From Tricholoma matsutake (lineage: Eukaryota > Basidiomycota > Agaricomycetes > Agaricales > Tricholomataceae): a stretch of 64,000 nt of DNA. The notes under the pieces are model-generated. The model searched no databases. It was not told where the DNA came from and saw nothing but the letters and a program-made list of their open reading frames with translations. Position 1 is the stretch's first letter; every line of letters begins with the position of its first letter. Of the stretch, positions 1 to 12,490 are shown piece by piece. The DNA lies in the NCBI GenBank assembly GCA_026075535.2, contig AP026547.1, forward strand, positions 1,054,001 through 1,118,000, written 5' to 3'. Both the position numbers and the translations under genes were made by a program.

Positions 1-1
1 A

Positions 2-229
2 ACCCCACTGCTGACACCAATATCATCTGATGCCAGCAGACCATTCGAGCTGGTAATGACAGATTTTATCACAGACTTGTCCATGATAAACGGATTTGAC
101 TCAATCATGGTCGTGGTAGACCATGGTCTTATGAAGGGGGTAATTTTTATCCCTTGTGTGAAGACGATCAACGCACTCAGCAACCAGGTCCTGACAAAGG
201 CTGAGCCGATCATAGCCCCCCAATATTAG
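2..229 (+). pseudogene. Ty3/gypsy integrase core fragment
   Basis: An open frame entering from the window edge reads [15 protein letters not shown], then [13 protein letters not shown] and KGVIFIPC. These match the first catalytic-Asp segment (TDFI..LP) of a gypsy integrase core. The family context stops near base 200 and the frame ends at a TAG at about 227-229, before the second Asp and the Glu of the DDE triad. This is the interior of a broken pol gene whose upstream part lies outside the window. Identification rests on motif recognition. Confidence 0.75.
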
Positions 230-664
230 GGTTAAAAGCCTTGTGAACTGCAGAGTGCTGATCTCAGCGCTTTAGTTTCCTACAGTTCACCCCTCGTGTC
301 CCAGCTAGCTGGTGAGAGGCTGTTGCTGGAGACTGGTGTCAAGTAGCATCCTGGGAGTTTCTTCCAGCTGCATCCGGGAGCTTGTCACTGGAGCGTGGCA
401 TTGGCAGATGACTTAAAAAGTGTGACTGTGATACTGTGACCTGTGACCTTAGCCGAACTTGAAGTTGAAGTTTGCTCAGGCTTAAGAGAAAATCATATAT
501 TCATGAGCAGTTTTGAACCGAAGTTACTGAAAAAAGGCAAAAAGCAAAGAAATACTACTGTACATGAGTGAGAAAGTAACACAAGATGTAGGTAAGCAGC
601 TAGGGAACTACGCATTTCAGACTGTCCAAGTCAGGCTTCATCAACTTCAATGGACCACATGATA
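230..664. other. no gene recognised
   Basis: I see no conserved coding segment between the integrase scrap and the hAT C-terminus. The termini of the hAT element may lie here, but I could not pair a left end with a right end or find an 8-bp duplication. Confidence 0.4.
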
Positions 665-3612
665 CTATCTAAAGTATTCTGGACCAAGCAAATTGTCTAG
701 AAGATCATGATCTTTGTCTGGGTCGTCCTCAGTCATCTGTGATTCTGGCATCACCCATGATTCTGTGAAGTTGAGACATTCTTTCTTCAGGTAGAATTTG
801 AGCATCTGCAGGGCTTCCATGAGTAAGGGACTGATGTGGTTTCATTTCTTCGTGTCAGTTTTGGCACTTGAAGAAAAACTTCATTCACAGGGTACAGCTG
901 AGGCTTGAATTGGAAGGTAGTCCATCGCCATTTTAAAAAGTGTTGGAAATGTGCTGCTGTTCACCTGAGGTTCAATGTGTTAGATATCTGTTAGTGCCAT
1001 GTCCACAAGCTTACCTCCCAAAACTTGAGGATGTCCATTGATGCTGGGGAGAGAGGAGCCGTAATATATGATGAGTACTCTTCTTTGATGGTTGCTTGAT
1101 GATGTGAACTAGTAGAGCCACCAATCTCCATTTCATCCCCCAAACCATATTATGCTGCAAGTGACATATATCCTGGCCGTGGATCCTCGGAGGCTGGCTG
1201 TTCAGTTTCTGCTTCTGTAGTGACATTTTCGCGATATTCCCCCATCTTGTAGGATGGTTAGGTATTTACTGTTGTTACATCGTAACACCTGCTCACCAAT
1301 TCCAGAATCTTTGTTTTGGCATCCTCGATGTATCGGTTATCCCAGTGTGTTTGTATCCATGACATCTGGATAGCCGGGTTAAGCACTTAATATATAATTG
1401 TTACGTTAGTAACCATTGTTAATCAAGTTAATTGCTTACACATTGCGATGATATATGCCTTCGTACGATCCATCCGACCATAGTACATGTAAGCCCAGTC
1501 AAGGCCAGGCTTAATCAGGTCCTTAAGATGGGGGTGTTCCCTGGCAAGTTTCTCCCATCGTGACATAAACATTTCGAAGGTGGGAATGGCACCAGACAAA
1601 ATTGGGGTCTTCTCCGCTGCCATAATGTGTTGTACTTTATGTGGAATCTGGTGATGGTGTTGCTTGGTTAGGATATCTGAGATCTGATATACGACATTCA
1701 CTCACACTTAGAATCAACTCCACATCTTGCATGACTTGCCATTCCTGGGGATGTATTTTATACTTCGCTAGCTCATTGTTATTCAGGAGAGCAAGGAAGT
1801 AATCAACTGCCTGTCATGTTGAATATCATTTGTCAGCAATCAGAATCAAAAGATGAAAAAATACATACCAGGCATAATTCACGAAGTCTATTCAGCATAT
1901 AGAATTCAGAGTCCCATCTAGTGCACACATCTCACAGTAGTTGTAGTCTCTTGAGTTGTATGATCTTGAGAGGTTGCCCTGCCTTGAACCAGCCCTTAGA
2001 ATTACCATTTGTAATGACATCATCAAATGCATCACAATGCATTCCCGATCCTTGAATAACCCAGACAACAGGGTGAGCATGGGATATAGTATCACATGCA
2101 ATTGCACCGGTATATGTCAGCTCAGTAAGCAAAGGTAATTCATCAGCATCCCAATCACTGGTATCAGAGCATGTATTGACCTGAGGGAGCCCATCGATAA
2201 TACATCCACAGCTAAGATCTATGACATGTGAGTAACACATAATCTTTTGATCTTGAGCATCAAAGGGAATCTCATGAGCCTGGAGTAACTGGTCTAACTC
2301 TTGTATCATGGTCTCATTATTGCTGGCATTGTCTACAGTGAAATGGCCAACCTTGGCAGATAGTCAAATCAGTAAATCCATGGCCTACAATAAAAAATGC
2401 TACCTTGACAGTAACACCTGCCCTATCAAGAAGGCGGAAGACAGTTTTCCCAAGCGACATGCCATCATGACCACCACGAAGATAATGAAAAACTATGAGT
2501 GAGGCTTTCAGTTGCAGGGAAGTCGACCCTTCCACTTTTGCTATCCAGTGAGCTGTGATTGCAAGATGGGGTCGACGATTTTTATTCGACCAGATGTCAG
2601 TAGTAAATGAGACTCTACCAATGGCTTGCTAGATATATTATGTTAGTGAGCATTAAACACAGTAAGGCAGGGCCTGGAGTACCTCGAGATCCTTCTTCAT
2701 GACTTTGAAATAGTGCCGCCATGCTTCAACAATAAGCTCACGCATCTTGGTATGGTGTGGAATCATTATTTCCTTTAGGTCATTTCATAAGAGAAGTAGC
2801 AAAGCCCTGAATTCATGACATTCTATGACATTCAAGGACTGTGAAACATGGAATGATTCAAATGAGACAGTTACTTGGATGCAAAGGAGGGAAAGATGTA
2901 TACCTGATTGTCCACAACGATGAACCTTAGCAGGTACTCATGAAAGGTATGTTGGTCAAATTTGTCAGATTGTCCATCTGGTGTAGCTGGCACAGCTGCT
3001 TCCGACTGAGCTTGGGAAACGAGCCCTGGTAGCAATATCTTCCAACCATGCTCTTTCGCTAACCTCTTATACTCTTCCAAATGGTATTTTTTGATGTGAG
3101 GCATAAGCGATGTAGTCGATGTTCCTTTCGAGTGTACATAGTGTCTGCCACTCGGCCAACTCACAGGGTTGTCATCATACATCTTCCTATAAGCAACATT
3201 GTCTTCAGTCAATCAGAAAAACCAAGAGCAATGCAAAGTGCCTACTTGCAGACTTTACAAATGTTGCTGTCACCCTGTCGTTCAAAGAAGTGACGAGTAT
3301 CAGCAGCTTTCTTTGAATCTTGGACTGGGGTCGGGTCATTGATGTGTTGATCCACTTCAGTGGCACCAGCACCAGTGGTTGCATCTTGAGCTCATCTACG
3401 AGGCTGACGAGCTAGCTGGACAGGCCCATCACTCTCACTACCAGAGACATTGAGATCAAATAATTTGCCATCCTTGGGAGCATTAGCTTCATTAGGTTGC
3501 TGGGTAGTATGAGAGTGTGTGTTTGACTGTTTGTAGTGTCAGTTGGTTGTTCAGTAACTGTGTTAGGTTGCAGGCATACTCGTGTAGCTGGACGATTCTG
3601 ACACGTCACCAT
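665..3612 (-). pseudogene. hAT-superfamily transposase (BED finger to hATC dimerisation domain), decayed
   Basis: Read on the minus strand, the pieces occur in hAT order. A Ser/Thr-rich N-terminus at about 3.6 kb is followed by a BED-type finger (ICKVCK near 3250, HIKKYH near 3080). Next come the core segment SFTTDIWSNKNRRPHLAI near 2600, TMIQELDQLLQAHEIPFDAQ near 2270, and the helical segment with WEKLAREHPHLKDLIKPGLD near 1520. The hATC domain (MAMDYLPIQASAVPCE...LLMEALQMLKFYLKKECL) lies near 940-720, ending at a TAG at 665-667. Putative short introns separate blocks, for example between the two core blocks near 2320-2400. The hATC block has two in-frame TGA codons (881-883 and 842-844) at positions where the family has Arg (VPCER, KKRNH). 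The transposase is therefore dead. It lies directly downstream of the FunK1 gene on the same strand, with no evident functional link. Confidence 0.82.
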
Positions 3613-3974
3613 TATAGGGCTCGATTTCTTGCAAGAAGAGTCATGAATTGAACCACATTCTTATACAACACTCCAAGGCTATAAACAAATCCAGTAATCA
3701 GAGCAAGTATATTCAAAACAGGTATGTAGGAATCGACAATAATACAGAATCCAAAGATAAATTGTGACAGGCAGTTGATGAATAATCACTACATCAGGGA
3801 AAGATAATGGCCGACACTCAAAGAAAATATGGGTATTGTCATAAGACTCATAACCAAAGCTCAAGTATAATCATCTGATGAAGGTTGCTGACTGTTTCTG
3901 TTCAGCGAGCAATAGCTTACTCACTCCTGAACATAAAATCAGAATTACACATCTCAGGTAGAAGAGAGCTATTA
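3613..3974. other. intergenic, nothing recognised
   Basis: This is spacer between the hAT N-terminus and the end of the FunK1 gene. Short frames here show no family motif. Confidence 0.5.
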
Positions 3975-6350
3975 CTAAACCTCACTGTCATCAGCCACCA
4001 TCATCTGGTCAGAGTTGTCAGACCTCTCAGAACCACCAGTATCTGACCACAACATTTCATCCATCTCTATGTCATCGTCCTTGTCTAATCCAACAACAAA
4101 AAATGTTGGATCCCATCCAGTCTTGGTCACAGGATGAGGTAACGGTGTCTTGGTTCGGAACTCCTGCTTCACTGCAATATCATTCACTGGCCATGAGGTG
4201 GAATCTCAGAGCACGACTTCAAAGAGTTTGATTGTATGCTGGTGGTCATTCAGCACATCCATCCGTGTCCAATATGAGTAAGAGAAGGTTGCCTTATGTG
4301 CCTTTGCAATCTCAGAATTATCAGGGTTAGCTGCCATCGCCGTCTTTAAGACATCAGCTATAGTCTCTTGGGCTGCAATGGGCTTGTCCTCATATCGGAC
4401 TGCAAATAGGTCACCCAGCTGATTGATAAGATGATGAAGGGCATGTCGGCCAGGAAAATTGACTTGTTGTAAAAGTGTCCATGCCTTGAGAAAGTCTGCC
4501 TTGTTAAATCCACCAGTCTCCCCGTGAGGTTGAGGATCAAGGACACCAGACAAAAACATCGGCACCCGATCCCTATCAGATGTCTCAGAATACATCAAGA
4601 TCATGTATAGCAACACGTAGATTGTCAACTTCCTGGAAGCTGTGCACTCCATCCAGTCGAGCAACTAATCTAGCAGACATAAATTGCCAGGTACCCTAGA
4701 GAGCAGTGTTAGTCGGAATCACATTAAAAAGTTGGAATTTGGGATGCATGGTTCGTGTTGCATGCCTGGGAGTTTCCGACTTCCCAGCCAAAAGTTTTGA
4801 CAAATCCCAATCGATGAGCAGTCCCTTGCCATCCACAGTGATGATGATGTTGCCAGGACTAAAGTCACAATGCAAGAACCTGGCTCTATAAGCATCCATA
4901 AGTGCTAAAATGCATGCATAGTCAGCTTCTGCCTCTCAGCTGCATCACAAAAGCTTACCTATAATCACATCATGCACAACAGATACCATTTCATAAGAAG
5001 ATCGAAATGTTGTCAGGGAATGCCCGATGACATCCAAAGTGAGATGATAGTGTCAATGAGGAATGAAATGTGCAGTCGAATAGCAGGCCCATGGCGCATT
5101 GACATACTTAAATGTCTTTATAGTGTGGTACCGGTTCGTCAAGATATCTCCTGATGACAGACAGTCCGGAACATGGCGAATGCTGGCTGCCTTCAATTTA
5201 TTATATATGAGCCCCTCCACCCATATATCTGGTACATCCACCCTCCATGAATCCTTCATGAACACTGGCATGCATTGTGAGATGTCGTATGCTGGGAATC
5301 CATGGGTAGCATGCCCTGGTGGGGTATAGAGGGTTACCCAAGGGCTAGCCACAATATAATAGAGTGGAGAGCCATCCGTGTCAGGGATCATAAGCTTGAC
5401 AAGGGGGACCATGTTGGCTAGGTTCAAGGCTTGCCTTATCCATGACTGCTTCAGCTGGTGTTGGATCCATTACAGACTGATTGTTACCATGCATCTCTGG
5501 CGAGGCTTCTGAGTAGCGATGGAAAAACTCAGCAAGATGGCAAGATTCATTGTATTTGATAGCTTCAGTCACAAGCATGCCAGATCTGTCCCATCAAAGT
5601 ATCCTTGCTGTATCCTTTATGATAAGGACGGAATAGATATGAGTACAAAATTGGGAGCCAAGTTGAGCAGCAGCATAAGCAGTAATCTGTCCTAGAGTGT
5701 CTTTAGCTGCTTTTGTGTCGCAAAGGAATGACTTAACAGTCTTGCCATCCTTGTCATGCAGATGTTCTATGTCATACACATCACAGAACAGATCATCACT
5801 GGATTTCCACTTGAACTTGAGGAACATCTCTACTTTCGAAGAATTGGTCACCACCCCAGGGAACGAGTCGACAGAATAGATGGAGATATCAGGTTTGATC
5901 TTGAATGGAAAATCAAGTTGAGGATTACGATTGGGGATATTGGATGAATTGACAATTTTGAGTTTAGGAGCAAATACTTGAGTTGATTTTACCTTGAAGA
6001 AAAAAGTTGTGAGAGAACAAGCAAGTTATTAGGTAGCTGAAACTCACGAAGGGGTCATATGCATTTATTTCTGTTTTAGCTTGAATGGTAGTATTATACT
6101 TGCCGTGTTTGAATCAAGGAATATTAGAACTTGAAAGATGGGGGAGTTTCTTGACTGGAAAGAAATCATCTAGAAACTGTTGGATGGGCATTGGGCCAAC
6201 AAGATATTTCTCCATCTCCACTGCCATCGCAGTACATGATTCTATATGATATTTGTTATGGGTAGTAAAGGGAAGTGTCATGGAAGTATCAATCTTGATC
6301 GGAGTTGACTGGGGAAGTGGCAAAGTTGTATTTGGGGGAGTGGCAAGCAT
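3975..6350 (-). pseudogene. FunK1-type fungal protein kinase, decayed
   Basis: Minus-strand gene in several exons. The start is chosen at ATG 6348-6350, giving the typical FunK1 opening MLATPPNTTLPLPQSTP followed by GPMPIQQFLDDFFP. A GT-AG intron lies near 5994-6048. The N-lobe region contains QITAYAAAQLGSQF. The catalytic loop is LHCDFSPGNIII near 4860, where the family has HRDxSPGN, and the metal-binding segment is IDWDLSKLL. The C-lobe runs to about 4210, followed by an acidic tail ending in DDSEV and TAG at 3975. Damage: TGA at 5594-5596 (RIL*WDR, Arg expected), a frameshift near 5430, TGA at 4206-4208, and HRD changed to HCD. Each substitution fits C-to-T at CpG. FunK1 kinases form large lineage-specific families in mushrooms. 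The role of this copy is unknown and it is almost certainly inactive. Confidence 0.85.
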
Positions 6351-6499
6351 GGTGTGAGTCGACTTCAAGTCCTGACCTGAGTCGAAGTTGTGACCAAATC
6401 AACCAGCTGTTTCCATCAGGAAGTGGCATGTGACTTGAACCAGCACCTGACCAACTTTGGCTTTCAAGTCGACTTTTAGCTGAGTCACAGCAACACTAA
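6351..6499. other. junction between FunK1 upstream region and truncated copia gag
   Basis: Copia similarity on the minus strand fades below about 6500, after the segment LDGNDERLIWYDWL, and the FunK1 start follows at 6350. No copia pol or second LTR is present on this side, so the copia copy is truncated here. The FunK1 promoter, if any, would lie in this stretch. Confidence 0.45.
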
Positions 6500-6916
6500 C
6501 CAGTCATACCAGATCAATCGCTCGTCATTTCCATCAAGGTTACAGGCTTCATATGGGTCAAAATTGTAAAGTTCTTCATTTACTGGAAATGCGATCAATT
6601 CCTCCCCCACATTCGAATCTTCAGTACCTTTCTTTGATCCCTCTTTTTGCTTCTCTTTGGTCTTCTCTTTTCCCTTCTTTTTCCTCCAACAATCTCTTTT
6701 CTTATGTCCTATTTTTCCACAGTTCCAACATTTGTTACTGGCATATTTGCAACATTTACTCGACCAATGTCCTGGTCACTTACAATGTTTGCAATAAGGT
6801 TTGTTGGAGGATTTATGATTGGTGATGCGCTGTTCCAAAGTTTTGGTAGTTCCACTATTCTTCTGGGTATTAACCAGATTTGTGCTAGAACCATTAGAAT
6901 ACTTGTTATGCGAGTG
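6500..6916 (-). pseudogene. Ty1/copia Gag, distal part with zinc knuckles (split by gypsy C)
   Basis: Minus-strand continuation of the copia gag whose proximal part lies at 27238-28002. It reads CKHCK*PGHWSSKC followed by CWNCGKIGHKKRDC, two CCHC knuckles separated by KYASNK, then the basic run RKKKGKEKTKEKQK and the linker LYNFDPYEACNLDGNDERL. The in-frame TGA in the first knuckle replaces an expected Arg. The base at 6916 abuts the gypsy C 5' LTR. The flanking GAGTG here and GAGCG at 27233-27237 form the target duplication, differing by one CpG transition. Confidence 0.78.
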
Positions 6917-7113
6917 TGTGGTGACCCGAGGCTTGACCCTGTGTTTGTATATATTACTTTTCTTTGCTATTGACCTGGCTGGCCCCTATAAAGGGACCAA
7001 CCTTCTATTTACATAAACAATCTTTTACTACCACCTCGAGTACACACGATAATATACGTTATTCGTGTTTAGCTCCTGTGTGATCTTAAGGGACCCCCCT
7101 CCAACTCACTACA
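6917..7113 (+). repeat. gypsy C 5' LTR (197 bp)
   Basis: It starts TGTGGTGACC and ends CTCACTACA, and matches 27036-27232 over its full length. Differences are mostly CpG/TpG or CpG/CpA pairs (for example ACCCGAGG against ACCTGGGG, CTCGAG against CTTGAG, ACACGATA against ACACAATA). A TATA-like CCTATAAAGGG sits mid-LTR and is the likely promoter. No clear primer-binding site directly follows the LTR end. The first TTGGCATCGCC lies about 35 bp further on. Confidence 0.9.
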
Positions 7114-7358
7114 GTTTTTTAAACACTCAAACTCATATAGAGTTAAGCTTGGCATCGCCCCATCAGTGATCATCAGCAACATGACCCTGAACTTCTCCCA
7201 TGAAGGGAGAAAATTCTCAACACAATCAGCGATGGAAGCATATCCATCGCTAGGACCTGAATCAAGTTTCTTTGCACTTGACTCTTTGCTTTTTGCCTGC
7301 TGCTACGACCAAAATTCTTTTTCTCCATTGCTGAAGATTGTACCTCAAGAACGAGACC

Positions 7359-8600
7359 ATGGTTTTGACCAGGGCCAAGAACAAGAACAAGCTGAAGCCT
7401 ACTCCTAAGCAGGACATGCAAGGTAAATTTCATCCGTCGCCATCAGGGTCAGATTCTCCTTGGTGCACTCCAAAAGATTTGGCTGGATCCCATCCACTTG
7501 AGGCGCATACAAGCACCTCGAGAAATGACGTTTCTCCTACTAGGGACTTTCAGACCCTCGAAGCGCATACAGCTGCATCAAGAAATCTCAATTCCTCTGC
7601 CTTTGGCCCACACTATCAACTGCCCACTGTCGAGGATGCCGATGACAGCGAACCCAAATCCAGAAAATCTTTCTCATCAAACAACAGTTGACGAGACACT
7701 CATTCCAATCCAGGACCTCCTCCTGGCTTGCAGAAGCTTTCTCCTCTGGATGAATTGACCCCAGAGCCCAACAACCACCAGATTACCCCTGGTAGTGGTA
7801 TCGATCTTCCCCGCAACAGCCAGATGTTTGAAACACTTGGATTATTCCCTGCCATATGGCCAGATTTAACAGCATCGGCACCTGCAACACTGATGAACAC
7901 TGACAATCGGCTGCGCCAACCCCTAGAGAAAAGACCCCTCAAGGCCAAACCTCAAGATGAATTGGACGACGAATTTGGAGCTGAGCATTTTGCTCAGATC
8001 GCAATGGATATGTTGACCCATTGCATAGATGCAAGAGATTTTGAACCAATTAAGTTGGAAAACCAACTTAAAGATCCGGCATTAAGTTAAGCTAGTCACT
8101 TTGCCTGTAGGGAAATAATCAACCCTACTATACCTCTCTCCACAGCAACAGAACGAGATCCCAACCCTGTCCAACCTCATTCCACTGACCCAGCAGAACA
8201 AGAACATCCTTCCACCCACAGACATGGTTCCCCATGTCTACAGACCCCTGAGTTATCTCGTGAATTACCTTCTAAAAAGAAGGTACACTATATGAACAAC
8301 AACAGGATTGTGCTTCAAAGGATACGCAATGGCAATATCCAGGACAGACATCCCACCTCAATCCCCGATCAGGGGATCTGTTTCAACAAAGATGGTCAAC
8401 CTTGGGATAAGGATGACCCTTCATCTCGCCATCAAAAGCGAGAGAGCCCACCATCTGTAAATTCCAGATGGCCTGCACAGAGTCACACAGGCCATGGAGG
8501 ACCACCAGATGGAGATGGGTCCAGGGATGATGGTAATGGAAGTGATAGCGACTCGATGTATAGCACGTCGAGCAATGAAAGTACTGAACATTCTTCCCGA
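7359..8600 (+). pseudogene. gypsy C Gag, N-terminal region
   Basis: The start is chosen at ATG 7359-7361 (MVLTRAKNKNKLKP), the first ATG of the long frame after the leader. The frame runs through proline- and acid-rich sequence (LSPLDELTPEPNNHQITPG, MLTHCIDARDFEPIKLENQL) and on to HSGHGGPPDGDGSRDD-like low-complexity sequence near 8500. It is interrupted by TGA at 7689-7691 and TAA at 8088-8090. Near 8600 coding potential moves to another frame carrying the zinc knuckle, so there is either a programmed shift or an indel. Gag would form the virus-like particle. The product is not functional as it stands. Confidence 0.6.
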
Positions 8601-9656
8601 TTGATAGCTCTAAATATCCGGGGCCAAAGTATCCTACCAAGGAGCTTTGAAGTCACAGCGATAGTGATCACCATAACAAAGATCATCATGATACTCGACA
8701 TCGCATGTCTGGAGGGAAACCATCCAGACACTCCGGATCCAAATCAGACAAAAGGTCTGAAGACCCAAATTGTTACAGCTGTGGAGGTCCACACTACTCC
8801 ACAGATCAGGGCTGCCCTAAGTATGGACAGCCCAAACCATCAGATAAGATGTATGCCACTTGAGAAGGATCAGCATCTATGACTGATCCCCAAACCTCCC
8901 GTGCTCAACCGAGCAGTGAGCACCATTCGAGTCCTACCCAGGACTCAGATTCACATTCTGCGACGAATGAGAGACTCACTGTGGCATACAGTGACTCAGA
9001 GGATAACTCTCACTCTGAGTATGGGTCTGCCTTGTCAGACATGAACCCTGATGGTTCTCAATACAGTTCAGAAGGTGAACTGTGCAACTTGGAATCTGAC
9101 ACTGGGGGTAGCGCCAGTGAATATTCTGGATCAGAGCACTTTGGTGTGATCCACGAAATCCTTTCGGAGTATGACTCCGATAGTTGCCCATCTGCCCAGT
9201 CAGTGTCCAATTCAGAGGAAGACTCTGAGGACGAAACGGAGAGAAAATCTCTGTCATTTTCTGAAAGATTAGGCATCATGATGGACAACCTATTCAAAGA
9301 CAAGCCATGCTTTAGAGGCACAACCACTTTGAGGAAATCCTCAAAGAAAATACCCCGTCCCCCTCACTCAGAGAAGGACAATCGGTGCTTTGTGGTGAAA
9401 ATGAGGCTTCATGAACTTGAAGCTTTTGTCCTCCTTGATTCAGGCTGCACGTCTGATTCAATTTCCCCAGAGTTTGCCATGTGAGTGAATCTTAAAGCCC
9501 ATGAATTGGAAGAACCGGTGCCCTTGCAATTAGGCACCATTGGAAGCCATTCAAAGATCAACTTCGGACTATTCACTGATTTTGAAATCGGTGAAATAAG
9601 AAACACCCATTATTTTGATGTTGTTAATATTGATAGATATGATGCCATTCTGGGCA
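8600..9656 (+). pseudogene. gypsy C nucleocapsid knuckle and aspartic protease
   Basis: Frame 2 holds the knuckle CYSCGGPHYSTDQGC, a TGA at 8861-8863, a Ser/Glu/Asp-rich linker, and the protease with VLLDSGCTSDSISPEF (active-site DSG) at about 9430-9475. A TGA at 9482-9484 replaces an expected Arg right after PEFAM. The domain continues with LEEPVPLQLGTIGSHSK and DRYDAILGT. Its coding is cut at 9660 by the solo LTR and resumes in phase at 10913 with FMRKHSIVLDFERDEV. The apparent C-terminus in between (ending near 9715) is read-through into the LTR, not protein. Confidence 0.75.
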
Positions 9657-9660
9657 CCAT

Positions 9661-10912
9661 TGATAGGTTGTCTCCTCGGCTCAAAGGCCGATTCACCGTT
9701 TCGACCACATTCTAATCACATCGGATAACTTGCACAAGGTCCCAGAAGCAGCACAACCACTCCTGACCAAGTCTACCGAGCATTGAGCATCATATCGAAC
9801 GCGATCGAACATCGTCGAGCATTGTCAAACATCATTGAACATCATTGAACATCATTGAACATCGTCGAGCATTGTCGAGCATTGTATCAAACACGATCAA
9901 ACATTGTTGAACATCAAAAATCGACATCGGACACTATATCGCTATTCCAATGGTCATCGCACACATGCCAGACATATCCCCTACCATTGTCAAACAATAT
10001 CGCACCAATATCGGGCCATGAACAAAGTCAGAAGAATCTTCGAAAATCTTCAAAAAACATCAAACCTCAAAAAACATTGTTGGACACAGTATTTCCTATT
10101 CGAATGATCTTCGGACGCATGCTGGACACATGGGACACTATATCGAGTATATTGAACACATTTCGACCGCATGTGCATGCATACAATCTGCTCAAAGCAG
10201 TTTCCGATCTTCTATTCAATTTATAACAAGGACAGTCCAGTTTTAGCTATTCTTTCTTATTATTTCTTCATCATGTGTTATATTCACACTTTCTAGGCTC
10301 GCTTTATTGTTCTGATATACTTATATTGTCTTTTGCCTTGAGTTTTCCACATGTTTGCCTCATGTTCTCTAGCCTTTTTAGGTACTTTCTTTATTTTATG
10401 TAAAAAGATGTACTAGATACAAAGAAAAACAAGAAAGTCATCATCTTCCTCCCAGATCACAGTGATTTGAGAGTACAGTTTAGTCTTATTCAGTCTGAAG
10501 TTTGGTGTTTTATGCTAAACTTCCTCGAAATTCCTCGCATTATGCTATTTTTGCTCTCGCTTCCCTCGATTAGCCTTTTCTTCACTTCTACTACTTGTCT
10601 AGTCCCCTGATCTTGTGTCCGAACATATCTGCGCACTCGAAATTCCTCGAAACTTCTTCAAAAAATATTGCAACATCTCGAAAAGCATCGCAACATCTCA
10701 AAAATCATTGCAACACCTCGAAAATCATTGCAAAGTCTTGAAACACATTCTTTTAGCCTCAAACTGCTTCGACAAGCAGTTGTTTTATGACTATTTGACG
10801 GTCGGTCTGACAGGTGACATCTAGAGGGCCTTGCAACCTTCCTCTGACTCGTGTTATACCATCTGAAGCCATTTTGTGGGTTTTGTTTGGGTTTCTGGGT
10901 TGAGTATCATCA
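9661..10912 (+). repeat. solo LTR related to the gypsy D LTR, inside gypsy C protease
   Basis: It begins TGATAGGT and ends TATCATCA. CCAT flanks it on both sides (9657-9660 and 10913-10916). The last 100 bp match the gypsy D LTR end (TCGTGTTATACCATC, GGTTTTGTTTGGG), and patches in the middle also match. Length is 1252 bp against 1021 bp for gypsy D, so it belongs to a sister family or a longer variant. A solo LTR is the product of recombination between the two LTRs of a former full element. Confidence 0.85.
9781..9910 (+). repeat. minisatellite inside the solo LTR
   Basis: Short repeats of about 10 bp, consensus ATCATTGAAC with a variant CGTCGAGCATT, occur many times in a row, for example three adjacent ATCATTGAAC copies near 9832-9862. 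The CG/TG alternation between units looks like one repeat partly converted by C-to-T change. A second loose array (CATCTCGAAAA-type units) lies near 10670-10745. Confidence 0.7.
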
Positions 10913-12486
10913 CCATGTTCATGAGGAAACACAGTATAGTTCTAGACTTTGAACGTGATGAAGTATGCATCAAGGGCAAACACCTCGATACCATTATCGA
11001 GGGCCCTAACACTTTCAAGCAAGCCTGTTGGCATGCTATGCGTCCTCAACCTCCCAAGGATGAGTGACATGAGAGCAGCCACCCAGCCACACAAAAGAAA
11101 AAGGACCCGGACAAGCCTGATCCAAGTTCCACAAAAGTGCAACCTCCATCTGTTAGACATAGGAATGTTGAAATGGAAGAAGTAGACAATGTTGACAAAC
11201 ATCGTCGGTCTATGCTGAGACCTTTGGACCCCGTCCTTTTAGGACCCGAAGAGGAACCAATGAGCGACAAAGAAGACGATCTAGAAGAGATCGTCCAGGA
11301 ATTCACTCGGGATAGATTCCCTGAGGGACCCAATTTCAAACCTCCCAGATTCAACCCCTCTATCCCTGCGGTACTTCCGCCAGATCAGGTCGATGACCTG
11401 AATGACATACTCTTCACAATTTGCAAAGAGCTGGCTGATAAAGCTAAAAGCAAAGGACCCCTTTCAAAAAAGGACCTTCCATGCCTCTGGGAGGAGTGGA
11501 AGCAATCTTGTCAGGACATCCTCAATGGAGTTCCTGACAAACTACCTCCTTTAAGGGACATAAACCACCACATCCCATTGGTGGATGAGAAGAAGAAGTA
11601 TAACTACTATCTTCTGAAGTGTCCTGACTCAATGAGGAAACCCCTCGCCAAGAAAATAGCCAAGTACTGCAAAGCAGGCTGGTGGCATCCTGCCCGCATG
11701 GAGCAAGCTGCTCCGATGCTAGTAGTTCCCAAGAAAACTGGGAAACTTTGCACTGTGATCAATGCAGTGAAACATAACGCTAACACAGTGAAAGATGTTA
11801 CACCGTTTCCTGATCAAGACTTGATTCATCTTGATGTTGCTCGAGCTAAGTACCGCTCGAAAATTGACCTCTCCAATGCCTATGAGCAGGTCCAAGTTGC
11901 CCCAGAAGACATCTGGAAGACTGCCTTCTCAATGGTTCAAGGCATCTACAAGAGTCTTGTTTTGCAACAAGGCGACTGCAATGCACCCTCAACCTTCCAA
12001 AGGTTGATGAACTCTATATTCCGAGATTACATCGGAATCTTTATCCACACCTACCTGGACAATATCTTTGTGTTCAGCGACACAATTGAAGAACACCAGA
12101 AGCATCTGGAGATCATGTTTAACAGACTATGTGAGCATTCTCTGTACCTCCATGCAGAGAAATGTGAACTCCACGCTGAAAAGGTAGAGTGTCTCAGTCA
12201 TATGATTGACAAGCATGGCCTACACGCAGATAGCAACAAAATGGCCCGTATATGAGAGTGGAAAGCTCCTCGTAATTATCATGAAGTCCAGCGTTTTCTG
12301 GGACTCGTGCAGTATCTGGCACATCTCCTGCCAGATATAAGTGCTTTCACTAGTCCGCTTTCAGCGATGACTAAAAACAGTCAAGCATTTTTATGGTGAC
12401 TGTTGCACGATCATTGCTTCCAGATGATTAAACATATCTGTTGCACAATGCCCGTGCTGAAGCCGATCGACCCAGATTCACCTGAG
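10913..12486 (+). pseudogene. gypsy C pol: protease end and reverse transcriptase
   Basis: Frame 1. It starts in phase with the protease end FMRKHSIVLDFERDEV, then an acidic linker with TGA at 11065-11067, then the RT. RT motifs include MLVVPKKTGKLCTVINA, YRSKIDLSNAYEQVQVAPED and GDCNAPSTFQRLMN, and the catalytic box TYLDNIFVF near 12050. The box should be YLDD. The second Asp is Asn, from a G-to-A change at a CpG spanning the codon junction. TGA codons at 12253-12255 (MARI*EWK) and 12397-12399 (FLW*LLHD) stand for Arg. Coding breaks at 12487 where gypsy D is inserted and resumes at 22243. Confidence 0.88.
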
Positions 12487-12490
12487 CTGA

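Noticed and set aside
229..3975. Terminal inverted repeats for the 5' hAT transposase
   Set aside because: Candidate ends such as TAGGGTTAAAAGCC near 229 have no inverted partner on the other side.
9485..9715. Protease C-terminus ending at 9715
   Set aside because: The frame runs from gypsy C into the solo LTR at 9661. The true continuation is at 10913, in phase.
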